Shown: positions 1 to 6,864 of the stretch, one piece after another
How the letters are laid out: every line of letters starts with the position of its first letter
Position numbering within the stretch: the first letter of the stretch is position 1
NCBI RefSeq assembly: GCF_001424185.1
Contig: NZ_LMOM01000040.1
Coordinates: forward strand, 1 to 11,645
Source: Deinococcus sp. Leaf326
Lineage (GTDB): Bacteria; Deinococcota; Deinococci; Deinococcales; Deinococcaceae
DNA length: 11,645 nucleotides
Reading direction: 5' to 3'
Made by a program: the position numbers and the translations under genes
The notes under the pieces: generated by a model
The model's database searches: none
What the model was told of the DNA's origin: nothing
Seen by the model: the letters and a program-made list of their open reading frames with translations, nothing else

Positions 1-468
1 CGAGCGCCGTCATTCGGCGCTCGGCTACGCTACGCCCTGGTCTACACTCACGTCATCGGCGAACGCTCGCAACGCCGCTTGAAGTCAAACCTGGAGCATT
101 ACCCATGCTCCATTTCCTCCACGGCTGGCGGCGCAACGGGCTCTGCCGAGGCGTGAAGCTAACTAAGGAAGGGGCCGGGAAGATCCAGACCACCGGCCTG
201 TGGCTGTGGACTACGGGCAAAAGCCGCGAGGACCTTCAGGACCACAAGCAGCCACTGCTAGCAGAAGGACTGAAGTGGCAGCAATGGGGCTACCATCGGA
301 CGCAGCGAGCCGGAAGATAGTGCGTCAGGTAAGAATGCCCAGAGTGAAGAGCGGAAGGCGCCGTCACAATAGATCCCTCGGCCAAGCCATAAGAGTGCTC
401 TATAGACGAACACCCTACCCACTGATGAGCACCTTACCGTTGCGCTTGTTTAACTGCGCATGTCAGCC
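1..468. other. No recognisable gene; two strong hairpins
   Basis: I see no convincing protein here. Open frames exist at 105-320 and 200-472 (+), but they lack a ribosome binding site and resemble no family I know. The sequence has two perfect inverted repeats: 1-23 (9-bp arms CGAGCGCCG/CGGCGCTCG, 5-nt loop) and 92-112 (8-bp arms TGGAGCAT/ATGCTCCA, 5-nt loop). Neither is followed by a T-run, so they are not obvious terminators. They could be ends of a mobile element or part of a decayed structured RNA. This stretch is also downstream of the zinc operon, and no clear terminator for it is seen. Confidence 0.4.
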
Positions 469-1629
469 CTAGTGTTGCTCTCCTATGGCTTGAGTAAGGG
501 TCACCATGGCCGGCGTACCGCCCACGGCGAAGCGGCGGGTCACCTGCAGGTCACTCAGGGCCACTTCCAACACCTCACCTGTGGCAGGACTGGTCACGTA
601 GGTGTGCTCGGCGCCCACCGTCATGGTGGGCCGAACCGCCACAGTATCTGTGGGGTTGACCGGGGCAACGATCTTCACACTTTGCAGCACGCGGCCCGTC
701 GCCGCGTGAAGGGTGTGGAGGGCCCCGTCTGCGGTGAGCACCACCAAACGCTGACCGTCCGCCGTAAAGGTGAATTTGAGAGGTGCAGCTGGGAGGGGCA
801 ACGCCGTCAGGGTGGTGTCCGTGTGGGTCCAGCGGGCCAGGCCTGTGCCGAAGTTGCCGTACAGAGCAGGGCTCTTGTCGTGGCCGGCCACAGTCCCGAC
901 GCGCGTGTCGGTGGGGGTTCCACTTGGGTTAGTCAATTTACGCGCGCTCACCTGCTGCCCCTGCACGGTGACCGCCAGAACGCCGTCGGTGCAGCCGAAG
1001 TACGCGGCGCTGCCCTGCACGCCCTCGCCGTGAAGGCCCGGGCACGGCAGATCCACTGTTTTGAGCAGCGTACCGGTCTTGAGGTCATAGGCATCGACCC
1101 GGTTGAGGCGCAAATACCCGCTGAGCAGGACGTCACCCAGCAGGGCCGGGGCACCATGATCAGGCTGGGCAACCTTGACAGCGGTCATGTCATTCGTTTT
1201 GCCTAAGAGCAACTCACCGAACACGGCCACGTCCCCACCTTTGTCATTGAAGATGGCGATGCGGTCGTCATGCGTGAAGAAGTGGGTGGGTTGCTGCCCG
1301 ACATTGAGCGTGGCCAGGATATACGGCGCTTTTTGCACCAGGTCGGTGTGGTCACCGTGGTCGATGGCCCCAAGGCCTGAGTGCAGCACAGTGACGCGGT
1401 CGTCATCGCGGTGCAGGGCATACGCGTACGTGCCGCCCGGACCGGTGTACAACCCACTGAGTTTGCCGGGCGTGCTGAACTGCGCGATCGGGGCGCCGTC
1501 GGCTAAGCTCATGACTTTCAACTGGTGAGTTTTGCCATCCGCAACCACCAGACGCGTGGCGGTGGCTGCCAGTGCAGGAGTGAAGAGGCTCAGGGCAGCG
1601 GTCAGGGACAGGGCTGTGCTCAAACGCAT
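469..1629 (-). CDS. aztD: AztD-like periplasmic zinc metallochaperone (secreted beta-propeller)
   Basis: A 386-residue secreted protein. The ATG at 1629 is chosen over an upstream start at 1692 because AGGAG lies 7-8 nt before it and a signal peptide starts there (Arg2, a hydrophobic run, then A-L-A, likely cut after residue 21). The body has repeated beta-propeller strands (for example T-A-D-G-Q-R-L-V-V-L-T-A-D-G). A probable zinc site is D-H-G-D-H at residues 90-94, with further histidines at 116 and 120. Two cysteines, in the L-P-C-P-G and Y-F-G-C segments, could form a disulfide. AztD proteins hand zinc to the solute-binding protein AztC of an AztABC importer, which fits the upstream solute-binding gene at 3155-3994. 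It is the last gene of the minus-strand zinc operon. The family call rests on length, export, the His-Asp motif and context; a generic YncE/YVTN-type propeller is the alternative. Confidence 0.75.
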   Translation of the reverse strand: MRLSTALSLTAALSLFTPALAATATRLVVADGKTHQLKVMSLADGAPIAQFSTPGKLSGLYTGPGGTYAYALHRDDDRVTVLHSGLGAIDHGDHTDLVQKAPYILATLNVGQQPTHFFTHDDRIAIFNDKGGDVAVFGELLLGKTNDMTAVKVAQPDHGAPALLGDVLLSGYLRLNRVDAYDLKTGTLLKTVDLPCPGLHGEGVQGSAAYFGCTDGVLAVTVQGQQVSARKLTNPSGTPTDTRVGTVAGHDKSPALYGNFGTGLARWTHTDTTLTALPLPAAPLKFTFTADGQRLVVLTADGALHTLHAATGRVLQSVKIVAPVNPTDTVAVRPTMTVGAEHTYVTSPATGEVLEVALSDLQVTRRFAVGGTPAMVTLTQAIGEQH

Positions 1630-1773
1630 AAAAACACTCCTATAAGGAAGAAACACCGTGAAGAAATGGACTGAGCGCGTGGTGACACCCATGTCGACTG
1701 GAGGGCGGTGCCCTGTGCGTGGGACCAGCAGCGGGCGCCTGACGAAGGGTGCCCACTGGGTGACACCCTGGCG

Positions 1774-3063
1774 TTACCGTCCTTCCAGCTCAGGAAGGTT
1801 CGTCCCGGCCTGCACGCTCACGAGGTAACCGCCCCCCTTCAAGGCGGTAGGCACGGCAATCTGCTGCGTCACCTGGTACGTCTGGGTGTCGATCACCGCG
1901 ATCTGTCCTTCACCACCCGCACTCACGAACGCCCACCGGCCATCCGCACTGATGGCGGGAAAACGCCGTTCCGTGCCGGCCGCGCTCACCCCCGCTTGAG
2001 GGCCGGCTTTCAAGGTGCCCAGGGCGACGCGGGCCGTCACCTTCTGAAACAGAGGGGAACCCGGGTCAACATTGACGAACTGGGCAAAATCGCCCGCGCC
2101 CGTCAGGTTGGCGTAGACGGCCAGAGTCTTGCTCACGCCGGCGCGGGTGACGAGCCCGGTGGTGAGTGGGAAGCGCTGCACCGTACCGCGGGTCAGGTTC
2201 GTCCAGTGCAGGTCCACGTTGGTTTTGGCCCAGTTTGCTGCCTCTTGCGGCGCATTGATGGGTCCAAACACGTACCGGCCATCCGGCGTGAGCCGGAAGC
2301 GGAAGTTCTGCCCACCCGTGAACGTCGTGATATTCCAGGGCAGGGTTTTGAGGTTGACCAGGGTGTCCCCGCGTGCCTGGGCCAGTTCAAACCCACGCGC
2401 GGTCGAACCGGCCCAACGCCCTGTCGCCACTGAGAAGGCGTTCCCGTGTCCACCGGTTCCAACGGTGAGCGTGCTGGTGGGCCGCAGGGTGCCTTGGACC
2501 AGGCTGTCGGGGGCAGCCGTCAGCAGGTTGGCCAGGGGGTAGCTCAGCACCTGATCTGCTGTATGCAGGTAGACCGTGGCGGGCGTTCCCCCCACCGCGA
2601 CGCTCAGCTCCGCGTCGGCCTGGCGGTTATCGACTTTGAAGGTGCGAGCCGCGTCGGTTTGCAGGTCGATCAGACTCAGGGTCTTCTGGACGCCTTCCTC
2701 GCTGGAGGTGCTGAGAAAGTAGCGGCCCGTGGGATCAACCGCAGTCCAGAGAAATGAACCGGTGATCGGTACAGGAATGCGCTTGCTCACTTGCGGCGCC
2801 CCGGTGCCACCGACATTCAGGACGATCAGTTGCTTGTGCTTGTTGTCTGGAATGACAACGCGTCCGTCAGGAAGGGTGACCACGCCGGCATGAGACGCAG
2901 CGACGATGTCACTGAGATCAAGTTCGAGCTTGAACTCCGGCACGCTGTACACATATATCCGGGCCGCGTCGGGATCAGCCACGAGTAGGTGGGGTGACGT
3001 CTGAGCTTCGGCAAATTGGGCGAGCAGCACAACGGTCAGAGCAGCAGCAAAACGTCGGAACAT
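1774..3063 (-). CDS. Secreted beta-propeller protein of the zinc operon
   Basis: A 429-residue exported protein. The ATG at 3063 has GGAGG 4 nt upstream. Residues 1-20 form a signal peptide (F-R-R, hydrophobic core, A-E-A cleavage site before Q21). The mature part is a beta-propeller of the YncE/AztD type: repeated pieces such as S-A-D-G-R-W-A-F-V-S, V-D-P-T-G-R-Y-F-L-S and L-T-P-D-G-R-Y-V-F-G, each followed by a strand like I-A-V-I-D-T-Q-T. It lies between the solute-binding gene and the AztD-like gene with gaps of 91 and 144 nt (to the annotated start of the latter), so it is probably in the same transcript. Unlike its neighbour it lacks a D-H-G-D-H cluster, so it may bind metal differently or not at all. 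The exact substrate or partner cannot be read from the sequence. It could be a diverged duplicate of AztD. Confidence 0.7.
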   Translation of the reverse strand: MFRRFAAALTVVLLAQFAEAQTSPHLLVADPDAARIYVYSVPEFKLELDLSDIVAASHAGVVTLPDGRVVIPDNKHKQLIVLNVGGTGAPQVSKRIPVPITGSFLWTAVDPTGRYFLSTSSEEGVQKTLSLIDLQTDAARTFKVDNRQADAELSVAVGGTPATVYLHTADQVLSYPLANLLTAAPDSLVQGTLRPTSTLTVGTGGHGNAFSVATGRWAGSTARGFELAQARGDTLVNLKTLPWNITTFTGGQNFRFRLTPDGRYVFGPINAPQEAANWAKTNVDLHWTNLTRGTVQRFPLTTGLVTRAGVSKTLAVYANLTGAGDFAQFVNVDPGSPLFQKVTARVALGTLKAGPQAGVSAAGTERRFPAISADGRWAFVSAGGEGQIAVIDTQTYQVTQQIAVPTALKGGGYLVSVQAGTNLPELEGR

Positions 3064-3154
3064 AGAACCTCCAAGCTTGGAAACGGCGGAGTGGATGAAT
3101 CAAGGGCGAAAGCAGGGAGGCGTGCGCGCCGTCCGCCAGAGAGGGCACACGGGC

Positions 3155-3994
3155 TTATTTCAGGGCGCGCAGGAGGGTGTCTCGGTTGTGGCGCATCATG
3201 TCGGCGTACCCGGGAGTCTGGGCGCTGCCTTCGGGGTCAAGCACGTATAGGGGCACGCCGGCTTCAGCCGCGACAGCCCGTGCGGGGCCAGCCGGGAGCT
3301 GCGGTTCAGAGAACACGGCTTTCACGCCACTGGTGCGAATGGTTCTCACGGCCTGTGTCATCGTCTGGGTGCTGGGTTCGATGCCTTCCAGGGGTGCGAG
3401 GGTGGCGACCACCCGCAGGCCATACGCGCGGGCGAAGTACCCAAACGCGTTGTGAAAAGTCACGAGTTGCCCGCCGCGCACGGGGGCGAGGGTACGCCTG
3501 AGTTCAGCATGCAGGGTGTTCAGGCGCTGGGCTTCACGGTCCGCGTTCTGCCGGTAGGTGAGCGCGTTGTTCGGATCGGCTTTGGCCAGAGCTGCGCCCA
3601 TCTGTTGGGCGGCCTGGGCCATCAGGCTGGCGTCCAGCCACCAGTGGGGATCGACCGCGCGTCCAGATCGGAGCGGAGTAAATTTCAGGGTCTCTCCCAG
3701 TCTCACGGTGGTGGCGCGGCCACCACTGGCCGCCACGTACTTTTCCAGCCAGGCGTCAGCGCCCAGACCGGCCATGAACACCAGGTCGGCACTTTTGAGG
3801 CGGACGAGGTCACGAACGGTGGGGTCGTAGCTGTGCGGGCTGGCACCGACGGGAACCGCACGCTCGACGCGGGCCGACGTGCCCGCCACACGGGTGGCCA
3901 CGTCGTATAACGGTTGGAAGGACACCATGACACTCGGAGTCTGAGCATCCGCGCAGGAGAGCGCCAGGGCCAGCAGCAGTGGGATGCCCCTCAC
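3155..3994 (-). CDS. znuA: Zinc ABC transporter solute-binding protein (ZnuA/AztC type)
   Basis: A periplasmic cluster A-I metal-binding protein. From the GTG at 3994 it is 279 residues. I chose that start because it begins a short signal peptide (M-R-G-I, leucine-rich core, A-D-A before Q18). Expected metal ligands are all visible: His54 (G-A-S-P-H-S-Y-D-P), His117 (D-P-H-W-W-L-D), His181 (T-F-H-N-A-F-G-Y-F) and Asp253 (V-L-D-P-E-G). The long His-rich loop of many ZnuA proteins is absent, as in AztC. The frame stays open upstream to a GTG at 4324, giving a 389-residue fusion with a broken GTPase (3995-4324). The ribosome binding site for the 3994 start is poor, so translation may depend on read-through from the remnant. 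A fused product would bury the signal peptide internally. No ATPase or permease gene accompanies it. Confidence 0.85.
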   Translation of the reverse strand: MRGIPLLLALALSCADAQTPSVMVSFQPLYDVATRVAGTSARVERAVPVGASPHSYDPTVRDLVRLKSADLVFMAGLGADAWLEKYVAASGGRATTVRLGETLKFTPLRSGRAVDPHWWLDASLMAQAAQQMGAALAKADPNNALTYRQNADREAQRLNTLHAELRRTLAPVRGGQLVTFHNAFGYFARAYGLRVVATLAPLEGIEPSTQTMTQAVRTIRTSGVKAVFSEPQLPAGPARAVAAEAGVPLYVLDPEGSAQTPGYADMMRHNRDTLLRALK

Positions 3995-4324
3995 CGCTGG
4001 ACCCACTGGTGGGTGGCAGGCGCCCAGCGGATCACCTGAGGGCACAGCCTCCCCACTGAAGCGCGCGAACGCTGCACGTTCCTCATCCGTATTCAGGTCA
4101 CGGCCAATCATGACCAGGCGGCTGACGTCACTGGGGGTCTCTGCCAGTCGCTCGATCAGTTGGCCGTCCACACCCGTCTGGCCGAACTCATTTACGATGA
4201 CGCCCATCCGGCGGGGATGGAAGCGTGCCGCGGTCTGACGGATCAGGTGATTGACCAGGGTGGTCTTACCTGCGCCCAGGAAGCCGGCAATGACCGTGAC
4301 AGGAATGCGGGCAGCAGTGGTCAC
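3995..4324 (-). pseudogene. COG0523 (CobW/ZigA-like) GTPase with its middle deleted, fused to znuA
   Basis: The first 60 residues are a typical COG0523 metallochaperone GTPase: I-P-V-T-V-I-A-G-F-L-G-A-G-K-T-T (P-loop, Lys20) and V-I-V-N-E-F-G-Q-T-G-V-D at 42-53. Directly after L-I-E-R-L the sequence jumps to what looks like the family's C-terminal end (R-L-V-M-I-G-R-D-L, residues 69-77). Family members are usually 300-400 residues, so roughly 200 or more are missing, including the CxCC metal motif, the Walker B region and the guanine-specificity motif. The deletion kept the frame, and there is no stop before znuA. The GTG start overlaps the rpmB stop (GTGA), implying translational coupling. 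It cannot be a working GTPase. It may persist as a translated leader for znuA, or the window may contain an assembly error. Confidence 0.7.
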
Positions 4325-4566
4325 GCGAGTTCGATGCCGCGCACCGGGTTTTTTGTGAGGATGCGCAGAGCGTGGGCGCTCAGCCAGACCCGTTTCAGGA
4401 CGCCGTGCTCACGAATGGTCTTCTTCTGGAGGTTGGCCTTCTGGACCCGCTTACTGATACCGGTGGTTTTGCGGCCGACGCCGCCTGCGGCGCGGGCTTT
4501 GCCCCGGCGCGTGACACTGTTGACGACCATGTTCTTTTTTCCGGTGAGGTAGCATTCGCGGCTCAT
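4321..4566 (-). CDS. rpmB: 50S ribosomal protein L28
   Basis: An 81-residue basic protein matching Deinococcus-type L28 over its whole length: start [10 protein letters not shown], then [21 protein letters not shown], and the C-terminal V-W-L-S-A-H-A-L-R. Only one cysteine is present, so it cannot form a four-Cys zinc site. GGAGG lies about 10 nt before the ATG. The start overlaps the stop of the upstream remnant (ATGA), and its own stop overlaps the following GTG. Placement between COG0523 GTPase sequences, a zinc-binding protein gene and a Zur-like operator marks it as a probable zinc-limitation paralog that replaces a housekeeping L28. The main chromosomal copy is not in this window, so the paralog status is inferred. 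Confidence 0.93.
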   Translation of the reverse strand: MSRECYLTGKKNMVVNSVTRRGKARAAGGVGRKTTGISKRVQKANLQKKTIREHGVLKRVWLSAHALRILTKNPVRGIELA

Positions 4567-4750
4567 GGTAGGGGGCCTCCGTGGACGAGAGCGGCGTAAA
4601 GATGGTGAGGCACCAGCGTTTGACTCAACAAGTCAGCCAAGGCCTGGCAGTCGCCGGTTTGAGTGATCAAGTGGTTAAGCAGGGCGGTTTTGTCGGTCCC
4701 CTCAGCACCGTGATGGGGATGAGGGGTGGAGAGAGGATTGATTCAGTCAT
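4563..4750 (-). pseudogene. Frameshifted remnant of a second COG0523 GTPase
   Basis: The ATG at 4750 opens a frame beginning M-T-E-S-I-L-S-P-P-L-I-P-I-T-V-L, very like a COG0523 N-terminus just before its P-loop. The P-loop is then disrupted: about 10 nt seem lost, and the frame changes to one reading G-T-D-K-T-A-L-L-N-H-L-I, a degraded G-A-G-K-T-x-L-L-N-H-L. That second frame continues about 35 residues and ends with a TGA overlapping the rpmB ATG. The lysine survives but the glycine-rich loop does not, and the rest of the GTPase is missing. It is the first gene after the operator at 4753-4774. An alternative is a short coupling peptide that only exposes the rpmB start. Confidence 0.55.
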
Positions 4751-4752
4751 CC

Positions 4753-4774
4753 TGATATTGATAACACAATATCA
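4753..4774. promoter_or_regulatory. Zur/Fur-family operator of the zinc operon
   Basis: A perfect inverted repeat, TGATATTG, 6 nt, CAATATCA, ending 2 nt before the ATG at 4750. Size, AT-rich TGATA/TATCA ends and the downstream zinc genes fit a Fur-superfamily zinc repressor (Zur). It overlaps the -10 region on the minus strand, so binding would block the polymerase. It shares 17 of 22 positions with the site at 5843-5864 when that one is read on the minus strand. Confidence 0.7.
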
Positions 4775-4786
4775 AATACTAGGCAA
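4758..4786 (-). promoter_or_regulatory. Leaderless promoter of the zinc operon
   Basis: On the minus strand TTGCCT (4786-4781) and TATCAA (4763-4758) are separated by 17 nt, each matching 4 of 6 consensus bases. Seven bases then lead to the ATG at 4750, so transcription would start at or next to the start codon. No ribosome binding site is present, which fits a leaderless mRNA. Confidence 0.5.
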
Positions 4787-5260
4787 GGCACTCTATGGGG
4801 CATTCACCGATTCCTCTATTCCTGTTTGTGCCAAGTTTTGACAGCAGCGTCTCAGGAGATCAGCCGCATCGAGCACTCAACCCGGCATGCAGTTGTGCCC
4901 GCCCAACGGCACCTGCCCATGCGGGCTGTGCTGCCAGTGTTGTCCGCAGCATCGCTGCTGACCCTCCTGAGCTAGTGGTGGTTGGTGCTGTGAATCTTCC
5001 TCCAGAACGCGTGACGCGAATTGCCCGCCATCACCTGTTCAGTGTCGGCCCTGTGACCTGTAGCCCCATGGACGACCAGATTGTGAGGACCTTGCATATG
5101 CCCCGCGTGCTGCTGGTAGCGGTCGGCGCAGCCCTCGCGGTCTCTGACACCGTGCCCACCATTCTGGGCGAGGTGGATTTGGCAGCAATCCGGTGAAGAA
5201 ACCAAGGCTGGCGCAGGCGGCGTACCGCGACCGCCTACCCTAGGCGTTAGCGCGCCACTG
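4787..5260. other. Stretch without a supported gene
   Basis: One plus-strand frame is open from an ATG at 4795 to a stop at 5196 (133 codons). Its second half (from about 4960) reads more like protein, with segments such as V-V-G-A-V-N-L-P-P-E-R-V and T-L-H-M-P-R-V-L-L-V-A-V-G. It has only a weak AAGG before the ATG, its first half looks random, and I recognise no family. It may be the tail of a decayed gene. At 5216-5238 a short GC-rich hairpin (GGCGG/CCGCC) lies downstream of the minus-strand gene at 5261 but has no T-run. I see nothing else. Confidence 0.3.
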
Positions 5261-5836
5261 TCAATACCCGGTATGAGCGGCGCGGAGGGTGACTGGGACA
5301 CGCGTGAAGAGGGGAAGGAAAGTCAGGTGGGGGTCTGTAGCAGGAAGCGGCTTGACCCGCGTGTGCCACGAGCCGCTGGTGGAGAAAGCAGCTTGAATCG
5401 TGGCCGCGCTGCTGACCCCCTCAAGCTGTCCAAAATAGGCCTGCCAAGTGGCGACATTCCGGTGGACGGGTGGGGGCAGACGATGCTCACCCAACTGCTG
5501 GGTGCGGTGGCTGAGGCTGTATGTGTCGGCGACCCAGGCTTCATGCGCAGCGAGTGCCGGGCGACATAGGGTGAGGCCCTGTGCCGCTGGGAGGAACTGG
5601 CCGCCGAGAGTGAATGTGCGAGTTTGCCGGGTGAACTGCAGGAGTCCAGCGTCAAGGTCCAGCCGGAGCCCGGCGCTATGCAGGGTCAGAGCATCCAAGG
5701 TGTAGGCGCTACTGCCATATGTGGTGACCTGCCGGGCAAAGCCGCGCCGTTGTAGGTCACCGTGACGGGCGTCAAGGCCAAACAGCCAGAACTGAACGGG
5801 CAAGGGACAGCGAGAAATGATATGAAACCGAGCCAT
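5261..5836 (-). CDS. Hypothetical protein with a Zur-like operator at its start
   Basis: A 191-residue protein I do not recognise. It begins M-A-R-F-H-I-I-S-R and has no clear signal peptide or membrane segment. It contains histidines and aromatics throughout, with recognisable pieces Y-G-S-S-A-Y-T-L-D, L-T-L-C-R-P-A-L-A-A-H-E-A-W-V-A-D and R-N-V-A-T-W-Q-A-Y-F-G. Cysteines are only two. There is no ribosome binding site, but TATTAT on the minus strand (5850-5845) stands 8 nt before the ATG, so a leaderless mRNA is likely. The operator at 5843-5864 covers that -10 element, so the gene is probably switched on in zinc (or another metal) starvation together with the operon downstream of 4750. Its job is unknown; the operator is the main clue. 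Confidence 0.7.
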   Translation of the reverse strand: MARFHIISRCPLPVQFWLFGLDARHGDLQRRGFARQVTTYGSSAYTLDALTLHSAGLRLDLDAGLLQFTRQTRTFTLGGQFLPAAQGLTLCRPALAAHEAWVADTYSLSHRTQQLGEHRLPPPVHRNVATWQAYFGQLEGVSSAATIQAAFSTSGSWHTRVKPLPATDPHLTFLPLFTRVPVTLRAAHTGY

Positions 5837-5842
5837 ATTCTC

Positions 5843-5864
5843 TGATAATACTTTATCAGTATCA
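5843..5864. promoter_or_regulatory. Second Zur/Fur-like operator
   Basis: The core is a perfect inverted repeat CTGATAA, 4 nt, TTATCAG at 5842-5859. Read on the minus strand, 5864-5843 begins TGATACTGATAA and ends TATCA, matching the operator at 4753-4774 in 17 of 22 positions. It overlaps a TATTAT -10 element 8 nt before the ATG at 5836. A -35 element is not obvious. It is most likely bound by the same repressor as the first site. Confidence 0.65.
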
Positions 5865-5905
5865 AATTATGTTGAGGGCGAGCCCTGCTGCTCCTGGACA
5901 CGGGT

Positions 5906-6150
5906 CTAAGGGTAGCGGTCTACATAGCCACCTCTATTGGGGAAGAGCGGCAGGCGTGGTCGGTCACGGCCGTCCCAGTGGCACCACTCCGGCAGGCTGA
6001 TGAGGAGGCCTGGAGCGCACTACTGGGTGATGGGCAGCATGGAGGTCCACGGGGAATCGGGGACTGATGGTGGGCAGGAAGCCACGGAAGATCGTTATAC
6101 GGACACCGTGGCCCCCTCCAGAGGACGGGGCCAGTGCTGGTCAAGCTCAT
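5906..6150 (-). pseudogene. Decayed gene, third of a broken three-gene operon
   Basis: The ATG at 6150 overlaps the stop of the preceding gene (ATGA) and starts M-S-L-T-S-T-G-P-V. After a frameshift the likely original frame runs to a stop at 5906 and ends L-L-I-S-L-P-E-W-C-H-W-D-G-R-D, then F-P-N-R-G-G-Y-V-D-R-Y-P. It is interrupted by a TAA and a TAG; the TAG sits where a TGG (Trp) codon would keep the frame open. I do not recognise the family. The stop-codon overlap shows it once formed an operon with 6147-6828. Confidence 0.45.
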
Positions 6151-6828
6151 GCGCTTTTCAGCGCAGGGAAGGCGACGGCCTGCACCGTACGGATCTCGTC
6201 GGCGAGTTGCGTGGCCGTGATGGTCCAGCGTGCCCAACGGTTCCGGTAGGCCGGGACCCAGCGGTCTTGCTCTTCACCCGGCGTGAGGTGGAGGTACGCG
6301 TTGCCGGACGAGGCGATGCCACTTGGATTGAAGCTGCCTCACCCGGCCATCCCAACTGCTTGCAGACCTGACGCAGGAAGCGCCGGGCATCCTGCTCGAA
6401 CACCTTCTTCCCGACGTCGTTGTATCTGACATACCCCACGGCATCTGAGTACTCGCCCAACAGCGTCTCTCCGCCCTGTGCGCGTTGCACCCGGGCCTGC
6501 CACTGCGCACAGCGCGCTCGCCAATCGCCCGCAGGCGTGAACAACAGGCCCGCCGGCGTGAGCAGATTGGTCAGCGCCCGACTCGCACGCGCGGCCGCCG
6601 GGTTCTCGGTCTCGCCTCGAGCTTCACCGCGAGGTTCTCGCCATCCGGCATGACTGTGCTCAGCAGTGTACAGGTCAGGGCCACGGCCGTCGTCAGGCCC
6701 GACCGGCGCAGTGCGAGGTAGAACGTATGCCCGTCCTCTTTGACCTTGAGCACCTCACTGTCCGTGACCCGGCTAATCTCACGGGCAAGAGCGGTCATTG
6801 TTTCGGCCTGGATCAGGAGCTTTGCCAT
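6147..6828 (-). pseudogene. Decayed gene, second of the broken operon (two frameshifts)
   Basis: Three consecutive pieces in three frames join into one plausible protein of about 225 residues. Piece one starts M-A-K-L-L-I-Q-A-E-T at 6828 and runs to about 6615 (V-M-P-D-G-E-N-L-A-V-K-L-E). Piece two continues E-T-E-N-P-A-A-A-R-A-S-R and includes G-D-W-R-A-R-C-A-Q-W and Y-S-D-A-V-G-Y-V-R-Y-N-D-V-G, to about 6335. Piece three reads F-N-P-S-G-I-A-S-S-G-N-A-Y-L-H-L and ends F-P-A-L-K-S-A at 6147. Each junction needs a single-base change, which is typical of a pseudogene or of sequencing error. I do not recognise the family; no export signal or catalytic motif is evident. A start at 6852 (GTG) is also possible. 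Confidence 0.5.
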
Positions 6829-6864
6829 GTGCAGGATCAGGCCCCCTGTCACGGGGGCCAGGGC

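Noticed and set aside
318..400. GTGCG-like sequence that could be the 5' end of a group II intron
   Set aside because: Only the first few bases fit. No domain V hairpin or maturase frame is visible in the window.
460..1206. Long plus-strand open frame of 248 codons opposite the AztD-like gene
   Set aside because: It is antisense to a gene with a signal peptide and a good ribosome binding site, and its product is a low-complexity Arg/Gly/His-rich sequence typical of a shadow frame in high-GC DNA.
1708..2433. Plus-strand open frame of 241 codons opposite the second beta-propeller
   Set aside because: Antisense shadow of a convincing secreted protein; no ribosome binding site and no recognisable domain.
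4795..5196. Plus-strand frame of 133 codons divergent from the zinc operon
   Set aside because: Only a weak ribosome binding site, a random-looking first half and no family match; the later part may be a decayed gene, so it is described only as part of the gap.
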